Below, one piece after another: positions 47,230 to 57,972 of a DNA stretch of 64,000 nucleotides (positions are counted from its first letter, which is position 1; each line of letters opens with the position of its first letter). The translations under genes were made by a program, and so were the position numbers. Source of the DNA: Pleurodeles waltl (lineage: Eukaryota; Chordata; Amphibia; Caudata; Salamandridae); contig NC_090444.1 of NCBI RefSeq assembly GCF_031143425.1, positions 57,655,533 through 57,719,532 of the forward strand, given 5' to 3'. The notes below the pieces were generated by a model. It did not search any database, was not told where the DNA came from, and was given only the letters and a program-made list of their open reading frames with translations.

Positions 47230-48000
47230 CTATGTGCAAGTAAGTCACTGAGAGAGAGTCAGTAACAGGTAATGAAAGAGAGACACTCAGTATCAGTATA
47301 TCGATATGAGTGTCCGAATGGGTAAAAGTGACTGAAAGAATAGATGAAAGAAAGAATGAGCAAAAGGTAGTTTGAAGCTGTGTTAAAGAGTGTGAGCACA
47401 AAATAAGTGATTAAGTCTAACTGTGAATAAGAATGAGTGAGCCAAATGAATGAGAATATGTAAGAATGCGTGAGACTGTGAGCATAAGATTGAATGTGGG
47501 TGAGTGTGAAGGAACAGGGTAGAATAAGTGAGTTAGAGGGTGAAAAAGTGAGAGTGAGTGACAATGAAAAGGTGGAGTATGAGCAAAATCAATTAATTGT
47601 AAATAATTACCTATGGTTGATAGAGAGCCAGTGCAACTGACTGAGAATGACTGAGTAAGGGTAAGAGTGAGTACAGAGGAGTGGATGAGAATAAGTGTGT
47701 AGAAGTGGGTGAAAATGGGTTAAAATGAGTAAGAATGAGTGTGATGTAAGTAAGTGAAGGGGAGGATTGGTACGTCAGAGTGAGAATACATCAGTGTGAG
47801 TGAGAATGTATGAATGACAATGTGAGTGACAGTAAGTGACAGTGAGTAAGTTTGAAAGTATGAATGAGTCAGAATAGAAATAAGTGAGAGTGAATATAAA
47901 TGAGCGGAAATCAGAGTGTGAAAGTAAGGCTGATTGCAAAAGTGAATCAGAATGAATAAGTGCAAGTGAGTGCAATCAGTGAGAGTGAGTGAGTGAATAA
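47230..48000. repeat. Degenerate GAGTGA/GAATGAGTG repeat
   Basis: Motifs GAGTGAGAATG, GTGAGTGA and AAGTGAGAGTGAATG recur irregularly over about 770 bp. This is an old simple repeat with no fixed period. Confidence 0.75.
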
Positions 48001-48019
48001 ATGTAATGTCTGCTATTTG

Positions 48020-48560
48020 ACCTTGCATACGGAAAGGTTCACTGGGAAAATACTGGCATTGGCATGCTGAAGACACGTCTAACCATAACAGGCATTTGTG
48101 ACAAAATACTACCTCTGGCACACTGGAGGTAATATTTGGCATAAGGTGCACCCATGTTATAATACTATTGCTGACGTACTGGAGATAATACTTGGCATAT
48201 TGGGCACCCATGGGAAAATAAACCGGGACAAGGGAAAAGGGAACTTGAAAGAATTCTTGTCAGAAGGAAGGACAGTTGTGGCATATGGGAGGGGAGCCAC
48301 CATGGGAAAATGGGGGCCCTAACATCCTAGAGGTAATGTTTGACTAAGGTTTATCCATTGCATACAGATCGCTTTAATGGCAAAAGTCAGGCACATACAT
48401 ATTGTATGTCTTTGTTGGCATAAGGGACAACCGTGTCATATGGGGGCACACATGACAAAATGCTGGCTTTGGCACAATGTATCTTTTCCATATCAGGCAC
48501 ACAGAACATGCTGTGAACACCTTGGGAAGCATCATGTTTACTTGCCCTGGCTGACTATGA
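48020..48560. repeat. Degenerate tandem repeat with GGCATA-GGGCACCCATG motif
   Basis: The motif GGCATAAGG/GGCATATTGGGCACCCATG, followed by AAAATAC and TGGCATA, recurs five or six times about 60-70 bp apart with heavy divergence. Confidence 0.5.
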
Positions 48561-48826
48561 AAGTACACTTGAGTATTTAATACGTGACCTTTTGTAGCTG
48601 ATGACTTTCTAGTAAATGTATCTCAGATTAGTGTTTTAAAATACACTATAAGACCTCATTTATTTTTTAAGATTCTCAGGGCAGGACCCACTTGGCCTGT
48701 CTCCCCCTAAAAGAGACATGGCTCACTGACTCCTTCCATTTGCCACAAATCAGGGAAAGTATTGCACCCCACTACTTTCAAAGATCATGTAAGTGTCCTT
48801 ATATAGGCACACCTGAAACAGACATT

Positions 48827-49373
48827 GGGGCTCATTACAAGTGTGGCAGTATTACAACCGCCACACTTGCAGTGGCAGTCTGGACCACTGCCTATGCAGT
48901 GGTCTGACTGCCACATAACAACCCTAGTGGTCTGACCACCAGGGAACATCCAGCTCCGCCAGGATCTTGGATCCAGGCAGTCTGGTGGTGGCGGAGATCC
49001 TAATCCCACAAGGCCGTGGACTATGACCTCGTTCTTCGCCAGCCTTTTCATGGTGGTAACACCGCCATGAAATGTCTGATAGAGAACGGGTGCAGGGGGG
49101 CCCCCTGTCTAGCACTGTTGCAATGTTCACTGTCTACTTTGCAGACAGTGAACATTGTGAGGATGCTACTGCACTCTGCTGGCTGCAGCTTTGCCGCTGG
49201 CTCTATTAGGATCCGAAGACAATGCTGTAGCCTGATTGGGGCTAGGCTGGGGAACGGAAACTTAGTGGGAAACTCTTAATGGGTCCATGGGAGGTAGCCA
49301 GTGTGGTGGCAACCTACCCGTTGGAAGTTTGGTGGACAGTGAAAACCATCAGCCGAAACTCCTAATCAGGCCC
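48827..49373. mobile_element. Harbinger-type MITE, TSD ATT
   Basis: Begins GGGGCTCATTACAAG and ends CTCCTAATCAGGCCC, an imperfect inverted repeat. ATT flanks both sides (48824-48826, 49374-49376). The inside is rich in GTGGCAGT/ACTGCCAC inverted pairs and has no coding capacity. Confidence 0.75.
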
Positions 49374-49660
49374 ATTGTCTTTATTGATCAAGAAGTAATA
49401 ATGGAACTTCAGCAGAATCAATTATTGAAATGTCCTCTGTGTTCAGGTTATTTGATATTACTTTCTAGTGAAGTCATTAAGTTCAAATGGTGTGTGTACC
49501 AATACCTCTTCCACTTTGCTGAATCAGTGTCCAAGTGTAGTCTCCAGGTTTATGCAGCAGCAGCCCATCAGAAGCAAGTGCATCATAGAAGAAATTATTC
49601 TAGCAGATATAGGTAAACATATGTTGGTAAAGCATTTTTGTGTGCAATGAGTGTTGTCAT

Positions 49661-50145
49661 TTGTGGGGTAATTAGCAGTGCATGGCTAGGGTATGAGTTA
49701 TAGTTACCTTAGGGCGCGAGTTATAGTTACTTGAATGAACTCTAACTATAGCTGCTGAATTTCACTGGTTTTGTGAATACATTCAGAAATTAACTATAAT
49801 ATCCATGTAACTTCTGGCTTTTAAAGTACATTTTTAAGGTTTTTTTAAATTATATTTCCTAACTATAACATCCCTGTAACCTTTGCTTTTTTTCAGTGAA
49901 TTTCTATGTTTTTTTAAACGTAAGACAATTTTATTTACTACATATAATACAACCACCGCTGCGCATAGCCATCGGCCGTGTACAGCGAGGTACGTCACAT
50001 GAGTCAAAAACATGGCGCATTGGAAATTCCAGCAATCAAATACATAGGCATCAGTCAAATTCCAATACATCCTAGAGGTGGTGACAGAGTGCCGGAGCTT
50101 AGGTAAAATGAGGCTAGATGGATCATTAGACTGCAGTCTATCCAA
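49661..50145 (+). repeat. Repeat arm, inverted copy at about 52480-52775
   Basis: AGCAGTGCATGGCTAGGG, then TATGAGTTATAGTTAC, then ATAACATCCCTGTAACC, appears in the same order in the reverse complement of 52480-52775. The two arms are diverged copies of one family in opposite orientation, about 2.3 kb apart. Confidence 0.85.
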
Positions 50146-50363
50146 AGAGGTATTAACATAGATGATGAAATATACAATTTTTTATGAATGTTACTGTCTG
50201 TTTCAACACTAGGTTAAATAAATAATTTTGTTTCATGGTAAAAATTATGACAATAGAATAATTAACATTTTATCTAGCAAATAATGGGTTACTGACTTAA
50301 TACTGAAAACTTCCCTTGGTATGTATATCTGCAATTAAGATTGTGTAAGGCAAAAGACATTCA

Positions 50364-50992
50364 GGGGGTCATTCTGACCATGGCGGTAATTACCGCCATG
50401 GCGGAGGTCGGCGGTAGCACCGCCAACAGGCTGGCGGTGCACCGCTGGGCATTCTGACCGCGGCGGTTCAGCCGCGGCCAGAAACGGAAAGTCGGCGGTG
50501 TACCGCCGACTTTCCGCTGCCCGTCTGAATCCTCCATGGCGGCGGAGCGCGCTCCGCCGCCATGGGGATTCTGACACCCCCTACCGCCATCCTGTTCATG
50601 GCGGCTCTCCCGCCATGAACAGGATGGCGGTAGGGGGTGCCGCGGGGCCCCTGGGGGCCCCTGCCGTGCCCATGCCAACGGCATGGGCACGGCAGGGGCC
50701 CCCGTAAGAGGGCCCCAAAAAGTATTTCAGTGTCTGCCCAGCAGACACTGAAATACGCGACGGGTGCAACTGCACCCGTCGCACCTTCCCACTCCGCCGG
50801 CTCAATTCTGAGCCGGCATCCTAGTGGGAAGGTTGATTTGCCCTGGGCTGGCGGGCGGTCTTTTGGCGGCCGCCCGCCAGCACAGGGCAAATGTCAGAAT
50901 CACCGCCGCGGTCTTTCGACCGCGGTGCGGTGTTCTGACGGCGGTACCTTGGCGGACGGCCTCCGCCGTCCGCCAAGGTCAGAATGACCCCC
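50364..50992. mobile_element. 629-bp MITE made of a chain of hairpins, TSD TCA
   Basis: The termini are perfect 16-bp inverted repeats (GGGGGTCATTCTGACC) flanked by TCA on both sides (50361-50363, 50993-50995). The interior is an almost unbroken series of separate hairpins, with arms at 50380-50399, 50458-50477, 50486-50515, 50534-50565, 50575-50639 (30-bp perfect stem), 50653-50703 (24 bp), 50722-50756 (16 bp), 50757-50782 (12 bp), 50784-50832, 50837-50891 (22 bp, one mismatch), 50906-50925 and 50947-50978 (14 bp). It is GC-rich with no real ORF; the open frames on both strands mirror the palindromes. Confidence 0.95.
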
Positions 50993-51229
50993 TCAATATG
51001 CTGAGTAAGCTTGTGTGACTAATAATCTATTGGTGTTGATTGATATTTGTGTAATGAGCTCTGTAACATACCATTACCAATGGAGGATGATTTGACTGTA
51101 TAAGGCCATTAGCTCTCTATTTCCTCCCTTTTTTGCACACTTTCTTTTGATAGAAGTTGCAACACTTTTCTCACTTTTGGGGTCATATGGCGACATTCTA
51201 AGTATTCATAGCTGTCACTAATATTAGCA

Positions 51230-52260
51230 TTCCACACAGACAGCCATAAACACAGGGTACTCAGTCACATCTCCATTTATCTGCATACTGAATGGGTCTC
51301 CTGGGCAGGACGGGTGGAAGGGCTCTCTCTTACACTTCAAAGGCCAGTGGCTTGCCCTCACACAAAGGGCTGATAACCCACCAGAGGGAGCCTGGCAGAC
51401 AGGATTCGGTTGAAAGGGGAACTTGTGCACTTCAAAACCACTCTTTGAAGTTTCCCCCACTTCAAAGGCACTTTTGGGTATATAAACTGGGTCTCTGACC
51501 CCACCAAATCAGACGCTTCTGGACCTACACACGGACTCTGTAAGAGGGACTGCCTGGCTGCCCAAAGGACTCATCTGGACTGCTTTGCTGGAAGAACTGC
51601 TGCCCTGCTTGTTGCCCTGCTTCCTGCTGGTCCCTGACACTGCGGGAAGGATTCTGCCTTCCTCCACAAGGACTCTCCAAGGGCTTGGATTGAACTTGCC
51701 TCCTGTTCTAAAGTCTCAGGGCCAACAAAGACTTCATCTACTAGCTTCTAGCTAGTTCTCCAATTTCATCGATGCTGCACCACTGCCTGCTCCCACTCCT
51801 TGGTCCTTGCTGAGTGCAATGACCGCGGCCTGCAAAGTCCGACGTCACCACAATGCCACTGACATCCTGCGATGTGATCGTGGCACTGCATAGTCAAAAC
51901 ATCACGTCTTGACCGACTGGATTCATCAACCTGCCAGGTCACCAGGAACTGACGCCTTACAACCGATGCCGCATCAGCTTCCCTGCAACTAGATGGAACC
52001 GACTCCTTGCCTCTCCTTCCTCGCAGTATGGAAGCTGCACCTTAGCTCCCCAGTCACTATAAGAAACCGACGTCGCACCGGTTCCTGCGATGCCTCATCT
52101 CCCCAACTCCATACAACGTCTTTGTTTCTTTGTTTTCAAAGTCACTGTAGCTGGGGGTTTGTCCGACTCTGTGACTGGCGCCAGTGGCATCGGGCTGTTG
52201 GGAACAACTCTGTCAATGACATCCTGATAGACCTCGTTGGATCTATTACATTTCTAAGCA
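51230..52260 (+). repeat. Probable LTR or retroelement promoter fragment
   Basis: A TATA-like sequence (GGTATATAAACTGG at about 51477) is followed by a long C/T-rich leader without a conserved ORF, the look of an LTR U3-R-U5. No paired copy, TG...CA termini or TSD could be fixed. It sits between the hairpin MITE and another MITE fragment. Confidence 0.35.
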
Positions 52261-52276
52261 CTTTTTATTGGGATTT

Positions 52277-52373
52277 AGGCCGTCATTATGACCCTTGTGG
52301 ATGGGGGAGACGTGGCGGTAAAACTGCCAATAGGCCGACGGAAAAAAAAAATGGAATCATGACCATGGCGGTC
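52277..52373. mobile_element. Harbinger-type MITE fragment
   Basis: GCCGTCATTATGACC, GTGGCGGTAAAACTGCC and ATCATGACCATGGCGGTCC recall the ends of the GGCGGT-rich elements in this window. Both ends are incomplete. Confidence 0.45.
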
Positions 52374-52479
52374 CATATACACCCTATTACTTAGATTGCC
52401 TCAAATTGTGACTTTTTTACTTTTAAAATTAATAATATGTGAGATTAAAATGTATTAATAAAGTTGAAAGAATGGTATT

Positions 52480-52775
52480 ACTAAATTGAACTTATAGGTA
52501 AAATTATAGTATGATTTATAAGAAAAACTGTGAAATTCACTAAAAAACAAAGGTTACAGTGACCTTATAGTTGGGACATAGAATTAATAAACATGGAAAT
52601 TCACTTAAAAAAACAAAGGGTACAGGGACGTTATAGTTAGGTTCTGAATTTACTTATACAAAATCATACAAATTTAGCAGGTATATTAAAAGTTATTTCA
52701 AGTAACTATAACTCATGTCTTAAGGAAATTATAACTCATGCCTTCACCATACACTGCTAAATACCCCAGTTATTA
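52480..52775 (-). repeat. Repeat arm, inverted partner of 49661-50145
   Basis: Its reverse complement follows 49661-50145 in order: AGCAGTGTATGG, then ATGAGTTATAGTTACTTGAA, then TAACTATAACGTCCCTGTACC. It is shorter and more diverged than its partner. Confidence 0.85.
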
Positions 52776-52969
52776 TAACAATAACGTTATTAAAAATATC
52801 ATGACCACCTCATAAAGATCCATAAAATGAACATTAGGGAATCTATGGCAAGTCAGGAAAAACATATATCAGCAGGTCATGCCAATAAAAGGAACATGTA
52901 GCAAATCTATATAGCCTTAGCAAAATAGGTATGGAGCATATCACCCCAACATGTCCCCAAAAGTACCTG

Positions 52970-53480
52970 TTTCCTAAGAAAAAGGCACTCCTAGTGCCTG
53001 GAAGAGGAAGGTGGAGCCCCCGGCGCTCCTGTACGCTAAATGGGGGCCACATTTGGCTCCTGGGGAGAGGGGCGGTAGGCACCCTTTCTGCTGTATCTAA
53101 CACAATCTCTGGGCCCCCCACTGTCCCTTCCACCAGGGAGGCCACCACAATGCCAAAGACAAGTTACTGGGGCGTTTGCGCCCCTAAGGCAGTGGCCGGG
53201 GGAAAGGAACTCCCTTTCCGCCTCATGCCCTTGGTCATTGTAGGCAGCCGCCCTCATCCTCAGAGCGGCTGCCTAAAATGAAGGCTTGAGTAGGGACCTC
53301 CGATGAGGCTTCCCTCCAGGTCTACAGCAGCTGCACCCGATATGGTGCGCGAGATGCTCTTCTGCCCTTTCCCGGGCCGCTGCGGTGAGCAGGCACCAAC
53401 AAAGGTGCCTGCTGGTCCCCCTGGGCATGTATAAAATCGTGCTTCACCCCGGGGCACGGTTGGAGCATGCTCGCTCCTTT
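52970..53480. repeat. GC-rich segment with several hairpins, unclassified
   Basis: Contains separate hairpins, including AGGCACT/AGTGCCT around 52984, GGCAGCCGC/GCGGCTGCC around 53243, and GCAGGCACC/GGTGCCTGC around 53389. The pattern resembles the hairpin chain at 50364-50992, but no terminal repeats were found. Confidence 0.4.
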
Positions 53481-54019
53481 CTTCCTTCTTTTGGTTCCAT
53501 GGGGGCCCTGGGTGGAGCGCAACGTGCTTAAGCAACCACAAAACACTCAGGTTGCGGCAGTGAAGTCGAACAGCAAATGGAGTGCTTCTTAAAGCGCTTC
53601 AAGGCACATCTCATATCCCGGGTCGCGGCAGTGAAACTATTTCACGGCAACAATGCGCTGGAGGTGCAAGGGCATGAAGAAGTGCTCTCTAGGCGCTTTC
53701 AATATTGGAAACACCACTCATCGTGATGGGGATAATTGCAGGGGTCAGGGGCCATGGCACCCTGCTCCTGGAGACAAGCGAGAAAAGAAGCACTGGGCTG
53801 GCGGGCCCAGCTACAGGCCAGCACAAGGGATGCAGATGGTGGCAGTTCCTTATAGTGACCAGGCAAGTCACAGGTAAGCACAGCAGCGGCAGTCCAAGGT
53901 GGGTCCTGGTGAGTCCTTTCAGCAGCATCCTGTTTCTTGTTTCCAGTTTCCAGTAAGTTGCTGGAGTCCCAAGAATGTCTAAATTGCGGGGAAAATTTCC
54001 CTGTACTCAGTTTACAGTG

Positions 54020-55073
54020 TCTTTTACAATGAGGAGGAGAGGGGGTTTCAAACAGTTACAACTGGTTCTGGAATTGCCCCTTTTCTTCTCCAGAACAGGT
54101 TCCAAACATCAGTGGGGGGTAAACGACCCTGTTGTGTGAGGCCAGAGCACAGCCTTTACCAATGCAGGTGGGCCCCGCCTCTCCCTTCTCTCAGCCCAGG
54201 AAGACCATACAATATGTACATGTACCTCTGTGACACCTTCACCCTCCCTGTGTACAGGCTGTGTGAAAAGTATGCACATAGCCCAACTGTCAGTCTGCCC
54301 AGATGTGGATTGGAGTCAAGCTGCAAAACACCAGAGTCATAAGCACAGAGAAATGCTCACTTCCTAGAATTGCCATTTCTGTAATAGTAATAAAAAATAC
54401 ACCTACACCAGTAAGCAGCTTCTGACCACCATTACAATCATACCAAACATGCCTACGCTACCCCTCATAAATCAGACAATACCCCTTACACATAAGGCAG
54501 GGTATTTCCAATGCAATCCTATGAGAAGGCAGCACTCACAGCAGTGAGACACCAAATTAGGCTGTTTGTCACTACCAGGACAGGCCACACAACCTGGCAC
54601 ATGTCCTGCCTTCTACATACATGGCACCCTGCCATTAGGGCTAGCTAGGGTGTACCCTAGGGGTGACTTACATGTAGTAAAAGGGAGTTCTGAGCCTGGC
54701 AAGTAAATTTAGATGCCAAGTCGTTGTGGCAGAAAACTGTGCACACAAGCCCTGCGCTAGCAGGCCTGAGACAGGTTTGAAAGGCTACTTCAGTGGGTGG
54801 CGCAAGTAGCGCTGCAGGCCCACTAGTAGCATTTCTTTTACAGGCCCTGATTATAGGGATACCACTTTACAAGGGACTTATAGGTAAAATAAATATGCCA
54901 ATTAGATATAAGCCAATCATATCAAGTTTATAAGGGAGTGCACATGCACTTTAGCACTGATTAGCAGTGAAAAAGTGCTCAGAGTCATAACGTCAGCCAA
55001 CAAGGGTCAGAAAAATAAGAAGAAAAATGCAAAAGATGTGGGGAATGACCCTGTAAAATGGCCAGGTCGAACA
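54020..55073 (-). repeat. Partial LTR, same family as the outer LTR at 57973
   Basis: Blocks such as CCCAGATGTGGATT, GCAGGCCCACTAGTAGCATTT, AATATGCCAATTAG and GCACTTTAG occur in the same order as in 59100-62975 (interrupted there by the inner LTR). It ends GGTCGAACA at 55073, matching the other copy's end GGTCTAACA with one change. The other end is truncated or unclear. Confidence 0.6.
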
Positions 55074-55789
55074 AAAAGTATGAAGGTAAGTTACTTTAAA
55101 ATGTATTTGTTCTGGGTCCTGCTATAGATGTCTCAGTTTAATAGCATTTCACCACACCAGTAAAGCTTTCATCGGTGTTGCACTCTAGGAAATTAGACTT
55201 TCCATTCAAGCCCTATCTAAATGTAGTATTAATGGGGCATACCATTCTACCTGTACTGGTTCCATGGTCATCATAATCTGCTCTTTTGCATTGTGCTGTA
55301 ACAGGCCCAGGGAACAATGTCCGTCTAGTGGTGATCGCGATCATTCTTCTCCTTACAGATTCTGCTCAAATGACACCATGTGGAGTGAAGTCCTCACATC
55401 AATGCTCTAGGTATAGGGATTATTGAAATTCCTTACCTGTGCATGTTTCTTTCTTTCTGTTGCTTCACAGAGGTAAATACATGTTTCGACTCATGCTAGC
55501 TGCCCTTCTTCAGGTTATGCTAATGAAGCTATCACAAGAGGACATCAGTTGCTGGAAGCAGCCACCCCTTTCTATGCACAGACTAGCAAATTGTTGGGTT
55601 TGGGGCTAGAAAGTAAATGGAGCCTAACAAATATTTCAGAAACAGGCATTATGAGGTATGATCTTAGATAGAAGGCAGCATACAAAGCTGTTCCTAATGC
55701 CTTCATGAAAGCATCGGTGAGTGCTTTCTCCAAGCAAAACAATAAAGCTGGCAATTCCACTAAAGCATTATCTTGCATAGTAAAGTGAT
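55074..55789. other. No recognisable gene
   Basis: Intergenic or old repeat DNA between the LTR fragment and the LINE relic. Confidence 0.35.
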
Positions 55790-56775
55790 TTCTCTTCCTG
55801 GCTGGAGACACACAAAATGTGGATGCCTTACGAGAATTGTGTGATAACCTCTCCAATTACTTCCAGGAGAAAGTAACTAACATTTACTCTAATTTGGGTA
55901 TTGGCAATGCTGCTTCTGTTCTCCTTCCACAAATTGAAAATCCATTAAATTTAGAGAGATGAAAACTAACAGCTTGTAAGGAGATTCCCCTTGCAGAACC
56001 AGAAGCAATGCTTTTGTTGGCCATCACTAATTCTCTGTGTCCTCAAGAATTCTTAACCTATTTTCAACTTGTCAAGTAAAACAGATTAACCTGCTCTTCA
56101 ATCAGTCTTTGGAACCTGGAATTTCTTCCAAAGAAATAAAGAAGACATTAGTACTTCCATTACTGAGAAAGGCAAATACAGAACCAACATGCTTGAGTAA
56201 TTATATACCTATTTCACTTCTTCCAGCACTGGGGAAAACGCTAGAGCAGCTGGTTAATATTCAAGTATGTTATGTTATTTTATTTATATAAACAATTCCC
56301 TCAAAAGTGTGAAGAGGGAAAGTACCTAATGTGAACACCTACAGTTTGTTTATCTTTGTCGCTTGATATTGACGCCTTAGAGTGGTGGCACTGATAACGC
56401 AAACTAAAACATGGGCCTAACTAAAAACAAGGCAGCCATATAAAAATAAGTAATTAAATAAATGTGCAAAAACAGAGCAAGCTAAGTAGGGTAAAAGTCA
56501 CTAGGTGACGGAGGCATGAGTCTGCAAGCCAAAGGCTAAGCTTACTCCTGTATCCCATTAAAGAAAACTAGGATTCACTTCAGCGCTAAGCCCTCTTATA
56601 TCTGTGCCTTTGTTCCTCCAATGAGGGTCTGGTCTAAAGAGAAATTAGGAAGAAGATCCTTCTACTATTTGGCAGCAAAAAGATGGGACTCTGCTAAAAG
56701 TTCTCAGAGACTTTGAGCCTGAGCAGTCTTTTAAATTGGCATTGAAAAAACATCAGTTTAGAGAACTCTGAAAAA
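55790..56775 (+). pseudogene. CR1/L2-like LINE relic lacking the RT core
   Basis: 55810-56275 gives a LINE linker (RELCDNLSNYFQEKVTNIYS) and the RT start (KEIKKTLVLPLLRKANTEP, then NYIPISLLPALGKTLEQLVN). About 56590-56770 gives the C-terminal motif (FYYLAAKRWDS, then LRDFEPEQSFKLALKKH). The RT palm, with its catalytic box, is missing: only about 320 bp of unrelated-looking sequence lies between. Stops and frameshifts occur in both parts. The protein differs from the LINE at 23709, so this is another, older family. Confidence 0.75.
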
Positions 56776-57666
56776 TGGTTTGCTGGTCCGGGTCAGGACG
56801 CTTCCTTGAAAGCAGTAGTGCACCCTAAAAATGTTTTTTCATTTTTTCATTTATTCCCTTTTCCAGAAACAGAGGAGGTTCCTTCCTTGTCTGTTCATTT
56901 TTCTTAATTTTTGTTCAATTTCTTTATTGTAACCAAAACAGGCAGTAGTCCAACCAATTTACTTCATGCATCAGCCTATCTGGGTATTAGCTTAAGTTAC
57001 TCACAGCATGCCTTATAGACCCATACCAGCGCCCCCAACCCCTGGTATCATGGTCTCCGTACAGTGGTTAAAGAGAATATCTGAAAGAAATATATTGTGG
57101 GACAATATATTGTGCCAATAATAACAAGGACAAAAATATTTTGAAGGTAACTTTCTATAGGTAAGCAAATCGTTACTATATATAACTCAACATATATGTA
57201 CCTTGATGATATATCTATATATATATATATATTTATATATTTATATGTATGCAGATGTGGAGCTAAGAATAGCAAATCTTTTTTTGTTACCTATTTGCAT
57301 TTACCTTCCTGATATTTTTAATCCTTGATATTTTTGACACAGTATTCTGTCCCCACAATTTTTTTTGTTTCCAATATTCTGTCAGTGATCCCTCCACACA
57401 GTTTCCCAAAGTCTTTCATGTGGTGTTGGGGCTCCATCTCATCTCCTGATCATGTTCCAATATGTCAATTTTTACATTGATTGTCCATGTCCATTGAGTC
57501 CCAGACAAAAGTCTCTCGCCCTGGATGAGGGTAGCACCATCTCAGCATACAGTTCAGCCAATTCACTTCAGATAATCATATTGTTCAACCAACATCTGCC
57601 CCCTCATGTCAGGGCCACCCATCTACAGCCCAAGAGGGAAGCCATTTCTAGGAGTTTTGATAGTGC
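56776..57666. other. No gene; AT-rich, with microsatellite
   Basis: Contains a TA-rich microsatellite at 57208-57248. The right part may be the 3' UTR of the L1-like element that begins at 57667 on minus. Confidence 0.4.
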
Positions 57667-57972
57667 TTAGGGGTGTCCAATCCACCTACCCATAATAATA
57701 TCACAGGGGATATGGGGGCTGTAATGTTGATCATTATCAAGTACAAGTGTCACCTGGACCCAGAATGTTGCAACCACTGGGCACAACCACACAAGATGTA
57801 AAAAATCTACACCTGGGACAGCATATCTATGGCAGGTGGTGTCAGACAACATACCGTGCTTCGTTATGATGACAAGGTTATAATGTGTCTTGTGCAGGTA
57901 TTTGTAATGAATAAATCTATGTTTCACATTTGGGGATATTTCTCTGGTTTGTGCACAACAAAATGGCCATTA
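57667..57972 (-). pseudogene. L1-like LINE ORF2 C-terminal fragment
   Basis: Minus-strand frame with RFIHYKYLHKTHYN, then a metal-binding-like patch, then VDFLHLVWLCPVVATFWVQV. This resembles the C-terminal end of L1/Tx1-group ORF2, where a CHxC-type finger is followed by an HxxWxCP...FW motif. It stops where the outer LTR begins (57973). The RT fragment at 63480-64000, also on minus, is probably the upstream part of the same element. Confidence 0.65.

Noticed and set aside
50335..51018. Several open frames on both strands
   Set aside because: They mirror each other across the palindromes of the hairpin MITE; no real protein.
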